Shown here one piece after another: positions 1 through 8,651 of a stretch of 64,000 nucleotides of DNA. How positions within the stretch are numbered: the stretch's first letter is position 1; the number at the start of each line of letters is the position of its first letter. The stretch lies in the NCBI RefSeq assembly GCF_021049285.1, contig NZ_CP088017.1, forward strand, positions 2,429,380 through 2,493,379, given 5' to 3'. The translations under genes and the position numbers were made by a program. The notes under the pieces are model-generated. The model saw only the letters and a program-made list of their open reading frames with translations, was not told the origin of the DNA and did no database searches. The DNA comes from Ruania halotolerans (GTDB lineage: Bacteria; Actinomycetota; Actinomycetes; Actinomycetales; Beutenbergiaceae).

Positions 1-1029
1 GCGTTCCGCCTCGTCCCAGTACTGCTCCACCCATGCCCGGCACTGCGGGTCCGCGATGGCCGCATCGATCGTCTCGTGCCCGCGGGCACTACCCACATAG
101 GCGAGTTGGGAGTGCGAGCCGTTCAGCAACCACAGCTTGCGGCGCTCGTGCGGAGCCACGTCATCGACGATCTGCACGCCTGCGTCTTCCCACCGCGGGC
201 GGCCTGCCGGGAACTCCCCGGAAATCACCCACTCGGAGAACGGTTCGGTAGGGACCGGTGAGGCGTCCGCATACCCCAGCTTTTCAGCCACCAGGGTGCG
301 GTCCGCATCGGTGGTGGCCGGGGTGATCCGGTCCACCATCGAGGTCGCGAAATCCACGTGGGCGTCCACCCATTCCACCAGTGTGGGGTCCACGGCCGCG
401 GCACCGTCGCGCACCAGGGTGCGGGTGACGTCGCCATTGTCCGGCAGGTTGTCGCACGGCAGGATCGTGATCGCCCCGGCCCCGGCCCTGCGCCGGGCCA
501 GCAGCCCGGCCACCAGCTTCATCGGTGCCGAGGTCACCGCAGCGCGTGGGTTCTGCGCGAGTGCGGCCACGTCAGCGGCCACGTCCGGCGCGGTCAGATC
601 GAGATTTCCGACGGCGTTCCTGCGGTAGCCATGCTCCGTCACTGTCAGGCTCACGACGGCGAGGGCCGGTTCGGCCAGATAGCCCAAGTAGGTCTCATGG
701 TCGGAGGCCGCATGCACGGCCACGATCGAGGAGATCACCTCGAGTTCGTCCCCAGCGGCGGACTTCGTGATGAGCGTGTAGAGCCCGTCCTGCGGAGCGA
801 GCGCCTCGGCCTGGTCAGGCCGCCGTCCGGTGAACGCGGCGATTCCCCATGCCTCGGAATCGGGTGCGCAGTGGGTGTACCAGGCCTGGTGGGCGCGGTG
901 GAAGTTGCCCACACCCAGGTGCACGATCCGTACCGGTGCCGATCCTGCCGGGAGGTTCGGCGCGTCTCGGCGCAGTCGTGGTCGTTCCGTGGTCCCGCCG
1001 GAGGTGGCCTGGGTGGTCGAGGAGGTCAC
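1..1029 (-). CDS. uxuB: Mannitol dehydrogenase-family oxidoreductase, probable fructuronate reductase (3' end cut by window)
   Basis: This gene reads leftwards and its C-terminus lies outside the window; 343 codons are visible. It starts at a GTG that overlaps the uxaC stop (GTGA), so the two are translationally coupled. The family's N-terminal nucleotide-binding motif HLGVGNFHRAHQA is present near residue 40, followed by VSLTVTEHGYR and the ILPCDN segment typical of polyol/uronate dehydrogenases of the mannitol dehydrogenase family. Coupling to glucuronate isomerase suggests it reduces D-fructuronate to D-mannonate with NADH in the cytoplasm. Mannitol or altronate (tagaturonate) dehydrogenase are alternatives within the same family, so the family is certain and the substrate is inferred. 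Confidence 0.85.
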   Translation of the reverse strand, partial: MTSSTTQATSGGTTERPRLRRDAPNLPAGSAPVRIVHLGVGNFHRAHQAWYTHCAPDSEAWGIAAFTGRRPDQAEALAPQDGLYTLITKSAAGDELEVISSIVAVHAASDHETYLGYLAEPALAVVSLTVTEHGYRRNAVGNLDLTAPDVAADVAALAQNPRAAVTSAPMKLVAGLLARRRAGAGAITILPCDNLPDNGDVTRTLVRDGAAAVDPTLVEWVDAHVDFATSMVDRITPATTDADRTLVAEKLGYADASPVPTEPFSEWVISGEFPAGRPRWEDAGVQIVDDVAPHERRKLWLLNGSHSQLAYVGSARGHETIDAAIADPQCRAWVEQYWDEAER

Positions 1030-2456
1030 AGCTTGAACACCTTTCGGGGGTTGGCCACCACAAGGTCGTGAATGGCCTCATGGGCCTCGTCCTCGGCGAG
1101 CCGGTGCTCGACCACCAGGTCGGCCAGATAGCCGGCATCGAGCCGGCGGCTCATGTCGTGCCTGGCCGGGATCGAGCAGAACGCGCGGGTGTCGTCGATG
1201 AATCCCGAGGTGCGGGAGAAACCGGCCGTCTCGGTCACCGCGGACCGGAACCGGCGGATCGCCTCCGGCGCATCGATGAACCACCACGGCACACCCACAT
1301 ACACCGAGGGATAGAACCCGGCCAATGGCGCCAGCTCGCGGGAATAGACGGTCTCATCGATCGTGAAGAGCACGAGGTGGAAGTTCGGATGCGTCCCGTA
1401 GGCGTTCAGCAGCGGTCGCAGCGACTCGGTGTACTCCACCGAGATCGGGATGTCGCAGCCGACGTCGGGGCCGTAGGCCTCGAAGGTGGGGGTGTGGTGG
1501 TTGCGCCGCACCCCGGGGTGGATGGTCATCACGAGACCGTCAATGGTCGACATCCGCGCCATCTCGGTGAGCATGTGCCGCCGCAGCGCGGTGGCCTCGT
1601 CCTCCGTTGCGGTTCCGGCGCGGGCGGCGGTGAAGATCCGGCCCGCCTCGTCCGGCTCCAGGATCACGGTGACGGCGTCGATCACGCCATGGTCGGCAGA
1701 GACGGCCCCACGGGAGACGAAGTACCGGCGCCGTTCCTCGAGTGCGGCGACGTAGCCCGGGTAATCACCGGTGTCGATACCGGTGACCTCACCGAGCCGG
1801 TCCACGTCTGCGGCCCAGGTGGGCAGGGCCGGGTCGAGGTACTTGTCGGGCCGGAAGGTCGGCACCACGCGATGATCGAATGACTCGTCCGCGGCGAGGG
1901 CGGCGTGCTCGTCGAGGCTGTCACACGGATCGTCGGTGGTCGCGAGCACGTCGATACCGAAGCTGTCCATCAGCGCCCGGGGCCGGAACTCGGGGGTGGC
2001 GAGTGTGGCGGCGATCTGGTCGTAGATCGCATCCGCTGTCTCGGCGCTCGGGCGCACCGTCACACCGAAGATGCCGGCCAGCTCCTCTTCGAGCCAGTAC
2101 CGCACCGGGGTACCGCGATAGGCGGACCAATGGGTGCACAGGGCAGTGAACGCAGCACGAGCCTCCGCCTCTCCCAGCGGTCCGCGGCCCACACCAAGGT
2201 CACTCAGCGCCACCCCGTGGGCGTGCAGCATCCGGTTGATGTAGTGGTCGGGGGTGATCAGCAGCGAGGTCGGATCAGCGAACGGGAGATCTTGGCTGAT
2301 CCAGTGCGGCGGGACGTGCCCGTGCGGGGAGATGATCGGTAGCGCCCGGACCGACTCGTAGAGCCGGCGCGCGATGGGCCGCCGCTCACGGTCTGCCGGG
2401 AGTAACCGGTCCGGGTGCAGCTCGAGTGAGGGTGTAGTCGTGGACACGAATGCCAC
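1026..2456 (-). CDS. uxaC: Glucuronate isomerase (uronate isomerase)
   Basis: The 476-residue product has the usual length for UxaC, an amidohydrolase-superfamily enzyme that isomerises D-glucuronate to D-fructuronate (and galacturonate to tagaturonate). The metal-site motif SPHGHVPP lies at residues 43-50. The segments DSFGIDVLATTDDPCDSL, SVEYTESLRPLLNAYG, GVPWWFIDAPEAIRRF and the C-terminal FVSR/NPRKVF-type ending are diagnostic. The downstream reductase overlaps it by 4 bases. An imperfect palindrome 23 bases before the start codon resembles the site near the neighbouring LacI gene, so hexuronate-responsive repression is likely. Identification is firm; which hexuronate is used in vivo is not shown by the sequence. 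Confidence 0.96.
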   Translation of the reverse strand: MAFVSTTTPSLELHPDRLLPADRERRPIARRLYESVRALPIISPHGHVPPHWISQDLPFADPTSLLITPDHYINRMLHAHGVALSDLGVGRGPLGEAEARAAFTALCTHWSAYRGTPVRYWLEEELAGIFGVTVRPSAETADAIYDQIAATLATPEFRPRALMDSFGIDVLATTDDPCDSLDEHAALAADESFDHRVVPTFRPDKYLDPALPTWAADVDRLGEVTGIDTGDYPGYVAALEERRRYFVSRGAVSADHGVIDAVTVILEPDEAGRIFTAARAGTATEDEATALRRHMLTEMARMSTIDGLVMTIHPGVRRNHHTPTFEAYGPDVGCDIPISVEYTESLRPLLNAYGTHPNFHLVLFTIDETVYSRELAPLAGFYPSVYVGVPWWFIDAPEAIRRFRSAVTETAGFSRTSGFIDDTRAFCSIPARHDMSRRLDAGYLADLVVEHRLAEDEAHEAIHDLVVANPRKVFKL

Positions 2457-2478
2457 GCTGGTGCGCGGTCACAGCAGA

Positions 2479-2492
2479 TGCAACCCGTTGCC
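2479..2492. promoter_or_regulatory. Putative LacI-family operator upstream of uxaC
   Basis: TGCAACCCGTTGCC contains the inverted arms GCAAC/GTTGC around a 2-base centre. It lies in the 71-base gap between the GNAT stop and the uxaC start. It matches GGCAACCGCTTGCC beside the LacI gene at 11 of 14 positions, which suggests one regulator acts at both. Binding is inferred. Confidence 0.45.
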
Positions 2493-2527
2493 ACGAGTTG
2501 CCCGCCGAACCTGCCCCGGCACGCCCG

Positions 2528-3040
2528 TCACTGGGTCAGGTCTCGTACCCGCCGCCGCTCGATCAGCACTCCGCCAGGGCGTTCATCGCTGACCTCCACG
2601 CCATCCTCGATCCAGCCGTGCCCGCCATAGAAACCAGCGGCGCGCTCGTTCCCGGCCAGCACCAACAGGTAGGCCCGGGAGTACCCGGCCGCGCGCAGCG
2701 CACCCTCCACGGCCACCAGCAGGGCATGGCCCACTCCGGTCGACCAGTGGTCGGGGTGGGCATAGAGCCCATACAGCTCCCCCGCACCTGCCCAGTCAGG
2801 GTTGCGGGCGGGCCCGGCCACCGCCCACCCGACGACCATCCCCTCAGCGAGTGCCACGAGCTCGGCATCGCTGGTCCGGCGATCCCAGTGCTCGGCGCGG
2901 TACTGCGCCTCACGTGCTGCATCCAAGCCACCGAGCATCTCCGGCGGTACCAGGCCGGCATACGCAGCCCGCCAGCCCGCAACCCGTAGCTCGCTGATCG
3001 CGCGGACGTCATCGCGCACTGCTGGGCGCACTGTGACCAT
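2528..3040 (-). CDS. GNAT family N-acetyltransferase
   Basis: This 170-residue protein has the GNAT fold signature. It begins VTVRPAVRDDVRAISELR, has a central LYGLYAHPDHWSTGVGHALL segment (the acetyl-CoA pyrophosphate loop, R/Q-x-x-G-x-G/A type, here with a degenerate GVGHALL), and ends with the usual AGFYGGHGW strand. The acceptor is unknown. I chose the ATG at 3040; a GTG three codons upstream is possible. It lies upstream of uxaC on the same strand, but the operator-like site between them suggests separate transcription. Nothing ties it to uronate metabolism. Confidence 0.85.
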   Translation of the reverse strand: MVTVRPAVRDDVRAISELRVAGWRAAYAGLVPPEMLGGLDAAREAQYRAEHWDRRTSDAELVALAEGMVVGWAVAGPARNPDWAGAGELYGLYAHPDHWSTGVGHALLVAVEGALRAAGYSRAYLLVLAGNERAAGFYGGHGWIEDGVEVSDERPGGVLIERRRVRDLTQ

Positions 3041-3094
3041 GCGCAGCACTCTAGAGGGTGCGGTGCCAGTTGCTCTCGGCCCGGTGGTCTCACT

Positions 3095-4105
3095 TCAACG
3101 GCTGGCCTTCGCGGTGGATCCGCGCACGATCAGCCGGGTCGGCAACCGGACGGGTTCGGTGGCACGCGAACGCGCGCCGCGCGCGAGTGCGAGCGCGTTG
3201 CTCGCCCCGGTCTCCCCGAGCGCGCGCAGCGGAGCCGCCACCGTGGTCAGCGCCGGTGTGACCAGCTCCCCCACCGGCGTGTTGTCGAAGCCCACCACGC
3301 TCACGTCGTCCGGAACCCGCACTCCCAAGGTGGCCATTCTCCGGATCACCCCGATGGCCACCATGTCGTTGTAAGCGACCACAGCGCTGGTGCGGTGGGC
3401 GTCCCAGTCGACGACCGCCGTCTGCCCCCCGGCCACAGTGGGCGCGACCGGACCCACTCGCCGCAGCCGCAGGCCGAGCGCGTCCGTCGCTGCGCGCAAC
3501 CCTCGCCAGCGCATCCCGTCCGCCCACGATGCTTCGGGGCCGGCCACATAGGTGACCTGCCGGTGCCCGAGTCCGGCCAGGTGCTCGGCGATCCGGTGCA
3601 TCGCCGGTTCGAAGTCGACGATCACACATGGAACGCCCGGCACCTCCCGGTTCAGCACCACCAGCGGCTCCACCTTCGCCACCTGCCGGATCGCCGCATC
3701 CGACATTCGCGAACTGGAGAGCACGATCGCATCCACCGACCCCAGCGCCCGGTCCACCATGGCCCGCTCCTTTTCCGCGGACTCCTCGGTCTCGGCGAGC
3801 AACATGGTGTATCCGGCGTGATCACACGCGCGCCCTGCCCCGCGCACGACCTCGGCGAACACCGGATTGGTCACATCGGCGAGCACGACGGCCAACATCC
3901 CGGTCCGCGTGGTACTCAGCGCCCGGGCCTGCGGGTTCGCCCGGTATCCCAGTTCGGCCGCGATCGCTCGGATCCGCTCGGCAGTCTCCGCGTTCACCCG
4001 CCCCGGCCGGGAGAACGCCCGGGAAACGGTGGACGGGGCGACGCCCGCCTTCTCTGCGACGTCATAGATGGTCGTCGCCTGCTTCCCGTCCGCTCTTCTC
4101 GACAC
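3095..4105 (-). CDS. LacI-family transcriptional repressor (probable uronate/sugar regulon)
   Basis: The N-terminal helix-turn-helix TIYDVAEKAGVAPSTVSRAF and hinge helix NPQARALSTTRTG are followed by a periplasmic-binding-protein-like effector domain (VVLADVTNPVFAEVVRGA, VVAYNDMVAIGVIRRM, VSVVGFDNTPVGELVTPALTTV), as in a full-length LacI member. I take the GTG at 4105 as the start (336 residues). A TTG at 4141 would add twelve residues but lies inside the palindromic operator region. The gene is divergent from a sugar isomerase/oxidoreductase pair and close to uxaC. Similar palindromes precede both, so it probably represses all of these and itself. The effector is unknown. Confidence 0.9.
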   Translation of the reverse strand: MSRRADGKQATTIYDVAEKAGVAPSTVSRAFSRPGRVNAETAERIRAIAAELGYRANPQARALSTTRTGMLAVVLADVTNPVFAEVVRGAGRACDHAGYTMLLAETEESAEKERAMVDRALGSVDAIVLSSSRMSDAAIRQVAKVEPLVVLNREVPGVPCVIVDFEPAMHRIAEHLAGLGHRQVTYVAGPEASWADGMRWRGLRAATDALGLRLRRVGPVAPTVAGGQTAVVDWDAHRTSAVVAYNDMVAIGVIRRMATLGVRVPDDVSVVGFDNTPVGELVTPALTTVAAPLRALGETGASNALALARGARSRATEPVRLPTRLIVRGSTAKASR

Positions 4106-4124
4106 CCGCCCACGGTATGCGCGG

Positions 4125-4150
4125 GTTGCAACAAGTGGCAACCGCTTGCC
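4125..4150. promoter_or_regulatory. Divergent operator region: two palindromes
   Basis: The perfect 8-base palindrome GTTGCAAC (4125-4132) and the inverted repeat GGCAACCGCTTGCC (4137-4150) sit side by side. They lie between the divergent LacI gene (start 4105) and the isomerase gene (start 4184). The position suits autoregulation together with control of the rightward genes. The function is inferred. Confidence 0.5.
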
Positions 4151-4183
4151 GCGTCTGTGCCCTCAGTCATTGGCTAGACAACT

Positions 4184-5008
4184 ATGTGGACACTCTCTGG
4201 ATTCGTCGACGAGATCGATCCTGACTTCGACCGCCAGGTGGAGGTGGCCACGGAGCTCGGTCTCACCCATATCGAGTTCCGCAGCGCCTGGGGCACGAAC
4301 GTGCTCGACCTCTCCGGGACCGAGTTGGACCGGGTCGCCGACACTCTCGCCGACGCCGGCCTCAAGGTCTCCGCCATCGGCTCACCGATCGGCAAGATCG
4401 GGATCGAGGAAGATTTCGGCCCACACCTGGATCGAATGAAGCACGCGGCCGAGGTAGCGCACCGCCTCAAGGCGCCCTACATTCGCCTCTTCTCCTTCTT
4501 CCTCCACGGCGTTTCGCCCGAGGCGTCACGCGATGACGTCCTGCGCAGGATGGACGCCCTCGCCGCCGTCGGAGCCTCCGAGGGCCTCGTGCTGCTGCAC
4601 GAGAACGAGAAGGACATCTATGGAGACATCCCCCAACGCTGCCATGACATCGTCACGAGTGTGGACAACGACCACCTGCGTTTGGCCTGGGATGCAGCGA
4701 ACTTCGTGCAGTGCGGGGTACGTCCGTTCACCGACGGGTACGAGTTGCTCCGTCCGCACACGGTCTATATCCAGATCAAGGACGCTCTCCTCGCCGACGG
4801 TCATGTGGTCCCGGCGGGTCAGGGCGATGGTGAGGTCGCCGAGACCATGCGAGCACTGGCGGCGGACGGGTTTGACGGGTTCTTCTCCCTCGAACCGCAC
4901 CTGAGCGCCGTCGGTACCTTCGGCGGGTTCTCCGGACCTGACCTGTTCACGGAAGCGCACCGGGCTTTCACGGGACTTCTGGACGCCGAGGGCATCCCAT
5001 ACGCGTGA
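4184..5008 (+). CDS. Sugar phosphate isomerase/epimerase (AP-endonuclease-2-like TIM barrel)
   Basis: The 274-residue protein shows the xylose-isomerase-like TIM-barrel pattern: ELGLTHIEFRSAWG on an early strand, LLHENEKD (E140 region, likely metal ligand), LRLAWDAANF (D170 region), IQIKDAL and FFSLEPHL with further metal-binding acids. Members isomerise or epimerise keto-sugars such as myo-inosose, hydroxypyruvate or tagatose derivatives; the exact substrate cannot be read. It is divergent from the LacI gene and followed after 58 bases by a Gfo/Idh/MocA oxidoreductase. That pairing is common in inositol-like or oxidised-sugar catabolism. Confidence 0.85.
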   Translation: MWTLSGFVDEIDPDFDRQVEVATELGLTHIEFRSAWGTNVLDLSGTELDRVADTLADAGLKVSAIGSPIGKIGIEEDFGPHLDRMKHAAEVAHRLKAPYIRLFSFFLHGVSPEASRDDVLRRMDALAAVGASEGLVLLHENEKDIYGDIPQRCHDIVTSVDNDHLRLAWDAANFVQCGVRPFTDGYELLRPHTVYIQIKDALLADGHVVPAGQGDGEVAETMRALAADGFDGFFSLEPHLSAVGTFGGFSGPDLFTEAHRAFTGLLDAEGIPYA

Positions 5009-5066
5009 GATCACCAGGATCCGGACGCACCGCAACCACCGGCCACGTCGAAGGCATTGACCACAC

Positions 5067-6191
5067 ATGAGTAGCATGCCCCCCGTGCCGCCACCCGAGC
5101 CCTCGTCCATCCCGCCGGCGAACTCCCCGGCCGTCAGTCCGCGACCGCATGGGCCCACCGCCGCGATCATCGGCTGCGGGGATATCTCCTCGGTGCACGC
5201 CGATGCCCTCGACCAGCTGGGCATCCGCGTCGCCGGGGTGTGCGATCTCGATGCTGATCGCGCCCAGGCCCTCGCGGAACGACTCGGTGCTCCCGCCTTC
5301 ACTGATCACCGCGAACTGCTCGCGCGCACCCAACCAGGCGTGGTCCACGTGTGCACCCCGCACGCCGAGCATGTGCCGGTGGCACTCGATGTCCTCGCCG
5401 CAGGGGTGCACCTGCTCCTGGAGAAGCCCGTTGCCGACTCCCCCGCGCAGGCTCGGACCCTCTGCGAGGCCGCAGACTCCGCCGCGCAGGAGGGCATCCG
5501 CTCCGGTGTGGTCTACCAGAACCGGTACAACCCACCGAACCAACGGCTGCACGAACTCATCACCTCAGGAGCCCTCGGTCAGGTGCACGGGGCGAGGGCC
5601 GCCGTCACCTGGCATCGCACCGCCGAATACTACGCAGCCCGACCGTGGCGCGGCTCCTGGGCCGCGGCTGGGGGCGGTGTACTGATGAACCAGGCCATCC
5701 ACACCCTCGACCTGCTCCTCTGGATGCTCGGGCCGGCCATCACCGCCCGCGGACAGGCCGCCACCCATGCTCTCGCCGAGGTGATCGAGGTGGAAGACAC
5801 CGCCGAGGTTCTGATCAGGCACGAGGGCGGAGCAACCTCCACGCTGTACGCCACCAACGCCTACCCCACCAACGCCCCCGTCAGCATTCAGGTGCACGCC
5901 GAGCATGCCACCGCCACCGTGGCCGGGGACCTCGTGGTCACCTGGAACGATGGCCGCGTCGAGACCGTCTCCGCGCAACCACCGGGCCGCGTGGGCCGTG
6001 CGTACTGGGGCGACTCGCACCGGCTCCTGATCGAGGACTTCTACACCCGGATGGATGAACCTGACCCGTTCTGGATCGGCCCGCGGGACGGTCTGGCCAC
6101 GATCGCGGCCATCCACCAGGTGTACGACGCCTCGGCGGCGCTGCGCGGGCGCGTGGCCCCCCGTCGACCTGCGGCGGAGGCGAGCCGGTGA
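5067..6191 (+). CDS. Gfo/Idh/MocA family NAD(P)-dependent oxidoreductase
   Basis: A 374-residue dehydrogenase. After a Pro-rich 30-residue leader, the Rossmann motif AAIIGCGDISSVHADAL and acidic VCDLD turn are seen. Next are VHVCTPHAEHVPVALDVL and the family's catalytic-lysine motif LEKPVADS, then the C-terminal sheet domain with the MNQAIHTLDLLLWMLG helix. It probably oxidises a cyclic polyol or aldose, in line with the isomerase/epimerase upstream. The substrate is not identifiable. The N-terminal extension may be an over-long start; the ATG at 5067 is the only convenient ATG before the Rossmann fold. Confidence 0.9.
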   Translation: MSSMPPVPPPEPSSIPPANSPAVSPRPHGPTAAIIGCGDISSVHADALDQLGIRVAGVCDLDADRAQALAERLGAPAFTDHRELLARTQPGVVHVCTPHAEHVPVALDVLAAGVHLLLEKPVADSPAQARTLCEAADSAAQEGIRSGVVYQNRYNPPNQRLHELITSGALGQVHGARAAVTWHRTAEYYAARPWRGSWAAAGGGVLMNQAIHTLDLLLWMLGPAITARGQAATHALAEVIEVEDTAEVLIRHEGGATSTLYATNAYPTNAPVSIQVHAEHATATVAGDLVVTWNDGRVETVSAQPPGRVGRAYWGDSHRLLIEDFYTRMDEPDPFWIGPRDGLATIAAIHQVYDASAALRGRVAPRRPAAEASR

Positions 6192-6285
6192 GACACCGGC
6201 GCACGCCCTCGACCATTCCTGGCACGATCTCAGACATGCTGGTCCCGCGACCGGCCGGACCCGTAATCCCTCGGAAGGACCATAG

Positions 6286-7725
6286 ATGACCTCCTCTGCC
6301 AACGCTCACGTCGGAGTGGTCGGCCTCGCCGTGATGGGGCGCAACCTCGCCCGCAACTTCGCGAACAACGGCTACACGGTGGCGCTGTACAACCGCACCA
6401 CCGCTCGCACCGACGACCTGATGGCCGCACACGGTGGCGAAGGGGCGTTCGTTCCCTCCGCCACCATCGAGGAGTTCGTGGCCAGCCTGGAACGGCCGCG
6501 CCGGATCGTGATCATGGTGCAGGCCGGTGCCGGCACCGACGCCACCATCGAGTCACTGCTCCCGCACCTTGAGCCCGGTGACATCGTGGTGGACGGCGGC
6601 AACGCCCACTATGAGGACACCCGCACGCGTGAAGAAGCGCTGCGCGAGAAGGGACTGCACTTCTTCGGCGTGGGTATCTCCGGCGGTGAGGAAGGCGCGT
6701 TGAACGGGCCGTCCATCATGCCCGGCGGGTCCAAGGAGGGCTACGAGGCCATCGGGCCGCTGCTGGAGACCATCGCCGCCTCCTACGACGGCACCCCCTG
6801 CTGCACCTACATCGGCCCCGACGGCGCCGGTCATTTCGTGAAGATGGTGCACAACGGCATCGAGTACGCCGATATGGAGTTCATCGCCGAGGCGTACGAC
6901 GTCCTTCGTGCCGGCGGCCTGAGCGTGCCCGAGATCTCCGACGTCTTCCGCGAGTGGAACACCGGGGACCTGGACTCCTATCTGATCGAGATCACCTCCG
7001 AGGTGCTCGATCAGACAGACGCCGCCACCGGCAAGGCGCTCGTGGACGTGATCGCCGACTCCGCCGGGCAGAAGGGCACGGGTCGGTGGACCGTACAGAT
7101 CGCCCTCGAGCTGGGCGTGCCGGTGAACACCATTGCCGAATCAGTGTTCGCCCGATCGGTCTCCGGGCACCTGGATCTGCGCACCGCTGGGCGTGAGCAC
7201 CTGAGCGGGCCGGCGCACTCGTTCACCCCGCAGGACAAGGCCGCCCTGGTCGAGGACGTGCGCCAGGCCCTGTGGACAGCGAAGGTGGTGGCCTACGCCC
7301 AGGGTCTGCACCTGATCCGTACTGCCAGCGAACAGTACGGCTGGGACATTGATGTCGCAGCGGTGGCGTCCCTGTGGCGTGCCGGGTGCATCATCCGCGC
7401 CCGCCTGCTCGAGCGGATCCGCTCGGAGTACGCCGCCGGGCAGTTGCCCACGCTACTCGCCGCCCCGAGCATCGCCGCAGGCCTGGCCGATGCATCCGAG
7501 GGCACCCGCCGGGTGCTCGGCGTCGCTTTCGGGGCCGGCGTGCCTGTGCCCGGGTTCGCCGCCGCCGTCTCCTACTACGACGCGGTCCGCGCCGAGCGCC
7601 TTCCGGCCGCCCTGATCCAGGGGCAACGGGACTTCTTCGGTGCGCACACCTACCAGCGGGTCGATGCCGACGGAACGTTCCACACCGAGTGGTCCGCCGA
7701 CCGGTCCGAGACCCGGCTCGACTGA
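6286..7725 (+). CDS. gnd: 6-phosphogluconate dehydrogenase, decarboxylating
   Basis: The product oxidises and decarboxylates 6-phosphogluconate to ribulose 5-phosphate with NADP in the oxidative pentose phosphate pathway. Its 479 residues match the long-form family. The NADP-binding GVVGLAVMGRNLARNFANNG opens the protein. The active-site segments GISGGEEGALNGPSIMPGG and KMVHNGIEYADMEFIAEAY lie near residues 130 and 185, and the substrate-binding tail QRDFFGAHTYQR is intact. A GGAAGGA ribosome site precedes the ATG. It stands 94 bases after the oxidoreductase and 14 bases before larE, and could serve as the pentose-phosphate exit for imported sugars. Confidence 0.97.
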   Translation: MTSSANAHVGVVGLAVMGRNLARNFANNGYTVALYNRTTARTDDLMAAHGGEGAFVPSATIEEFVASLERPRRIVIMVQAGAGTDATIESLLPHLEPGDIVVDGGNAHYEDTRTREEALREKGLHFFGVGISGGEEGALNGPSIMPGGSKEGYEAIGPLLETIAASYDGTPCCTYIGPDGAGHFVKMVHNGIEYADMEFIAEAYDVLRAGGLSVPEISDVFREWNTGDLDSYLIEITSEVLDQTDAATGKALVDVIADSAGQKGTGRWTVQIALELGVPVNTIAESVFARSVSGHLDLRTAGREHLSGPAHSFTPQDKAALVEDVRQALWTAKVVAYAQGLHLIRTASEQYGWDIDVAAVASLWRAGCIIRARLLERIRSEYAAGQLPTLLAAPSIAAGLADASEGTRRVLGVAFGAGVPVPGFAAAVSYYDAVRAERLPAALIQGQRDFFGAHTYQRVDADGTFHTEWSADRSETRLD

Positions 7726-7739
7726 GATCCGCTGCACGG

Positions 7740-8651
7740 ATGAATGAGTCAGGAACCACCCCGACGGCGGCCGGCGCGGCCCAGGCGTACGCTGCCGCCG
7801 TCGCGGGGGGTCGCCTGGACCCGGAAGCCTTGGCCGTGGCCGACCGGGTGCGCGAGGTGCTGCGCGGGTCCAGTCCGCTCGGGGTCGCCTACTCCGGCGG
7901 TGTGGACTCGGCGGCACTGCTCGCTCTGGCCGTGCTCGAACTCGGCTCCGACCAGGTGGTCGCCGTGCTCGGCGTGTCCCCGAGTCTGGCCACCGACGAA
8001 CGGATCGCCGCCCATGATGTGGCCGCGGTGATCGGCGCGCGCGTGGTGGAGGTGCACACCCGCGAGGGAGAGAACCCTGCCTACCAGCGCAATGCGTTGG
8101 ACCGGTGCTTCCACTGCAAGGACGAACTGTTCACCCGCATCTCCGAGGAAGTGGTGGCCGCCCACGGCTTGCGTTCGGTGGCGTACGGGGAGAACGCCGA
8201 CGACGCCGCCCGCCCGGACCGGCCGGGCTCACAAGCAGCCACGAACCACGAGGTGCTCCGCCCGCTCGCGCAGGCGGGGGCCACCAAAGCGCAGGTGCGT
8301 GCGATCGCGCGCGCATTCGACCTTCCGTGCGCGGATAAGCCCGCTGCACCGTGCCTGGCCTCCCGGATTCCGCACCACCAGAGCGTGACACCGCAGAAGC
8401 TGCGGCAGGTCGAACAGGTGGAGGCTGGGCTGCGGCAGTTGGGCTTCACCGACTCCCGCGTACGCCACCATGACAACGTCGCCCGGATCGAGCTCCTGGA
8501 GACCGAGCTGGCACGATCCGTTCAGCCTGAGCTCCGGCGCGAACTGCACGCGCTGGCCACGGCAGCAGGCTTTCAGTTCGCAGCCGTGGACTTGCGAGGG
8601 ATCCAGTCCGGAGCATTCTCCTTGACGCTGATCGGCGCTCGCCATGACTGA
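7740..8651 (+). CDS. larE: Nickel-pincer cofactor sulfur transferase LarE
   Basis: LarE adenylates the pyridinium bis-carboxylate made by LarB and inserts sulfur during biosynthesis of the nickel-pincer nucleotide of lactate racemase. The ATP pyrophosphatase loop AYSGGVDSAALL lies at residues 50-61. The DRCFHCKDELF motif (C123, C126) and PAAPCLASRIPH (C205) supply three conserved cysteines. That pattern belongs to the iron-sulfur-dependent type rather than the single-cysteine sacrificial type. The length (303 residues) is normal. I chose the ATG at 7740, 14 bases after gnd. The gene overlaps larB by 8 bases. No larA or larC is visible in the window. Confidence 0.93.
   Translation: MNESGTTPTAAGAAQAYAAAVAGGRLDPEALAVADRVREVLRGSSPLGVAYSGGVDSAALLALAVLELGSDQVVAVLGVSPSLATDERIAAHDVAAVIGARVVEVHTREGENPAYQRNALDRCFHCKDELFTRISEEVVAAHGLRSVAYGENADDAARPDRPGSQAATNHEVLRPLAQAGATKAQVRAIARAFDLPCADKPAAPCLASRIPHHQSVTPQKLRQVEQVEAGLRQLGFTDSRVRHHDNVARIELLETELARSVQPELRRELHALATAAGFQFAAVDLRGIQSGAFSLTLIGARHD

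Noticed and set aside
4106-4141. TTG start extending the LacI regulator by 12 residues
   Set aside because: The extension lies within the palindromic operator region and before the usual N-terminus; the GTG at 4105 fits the family better.
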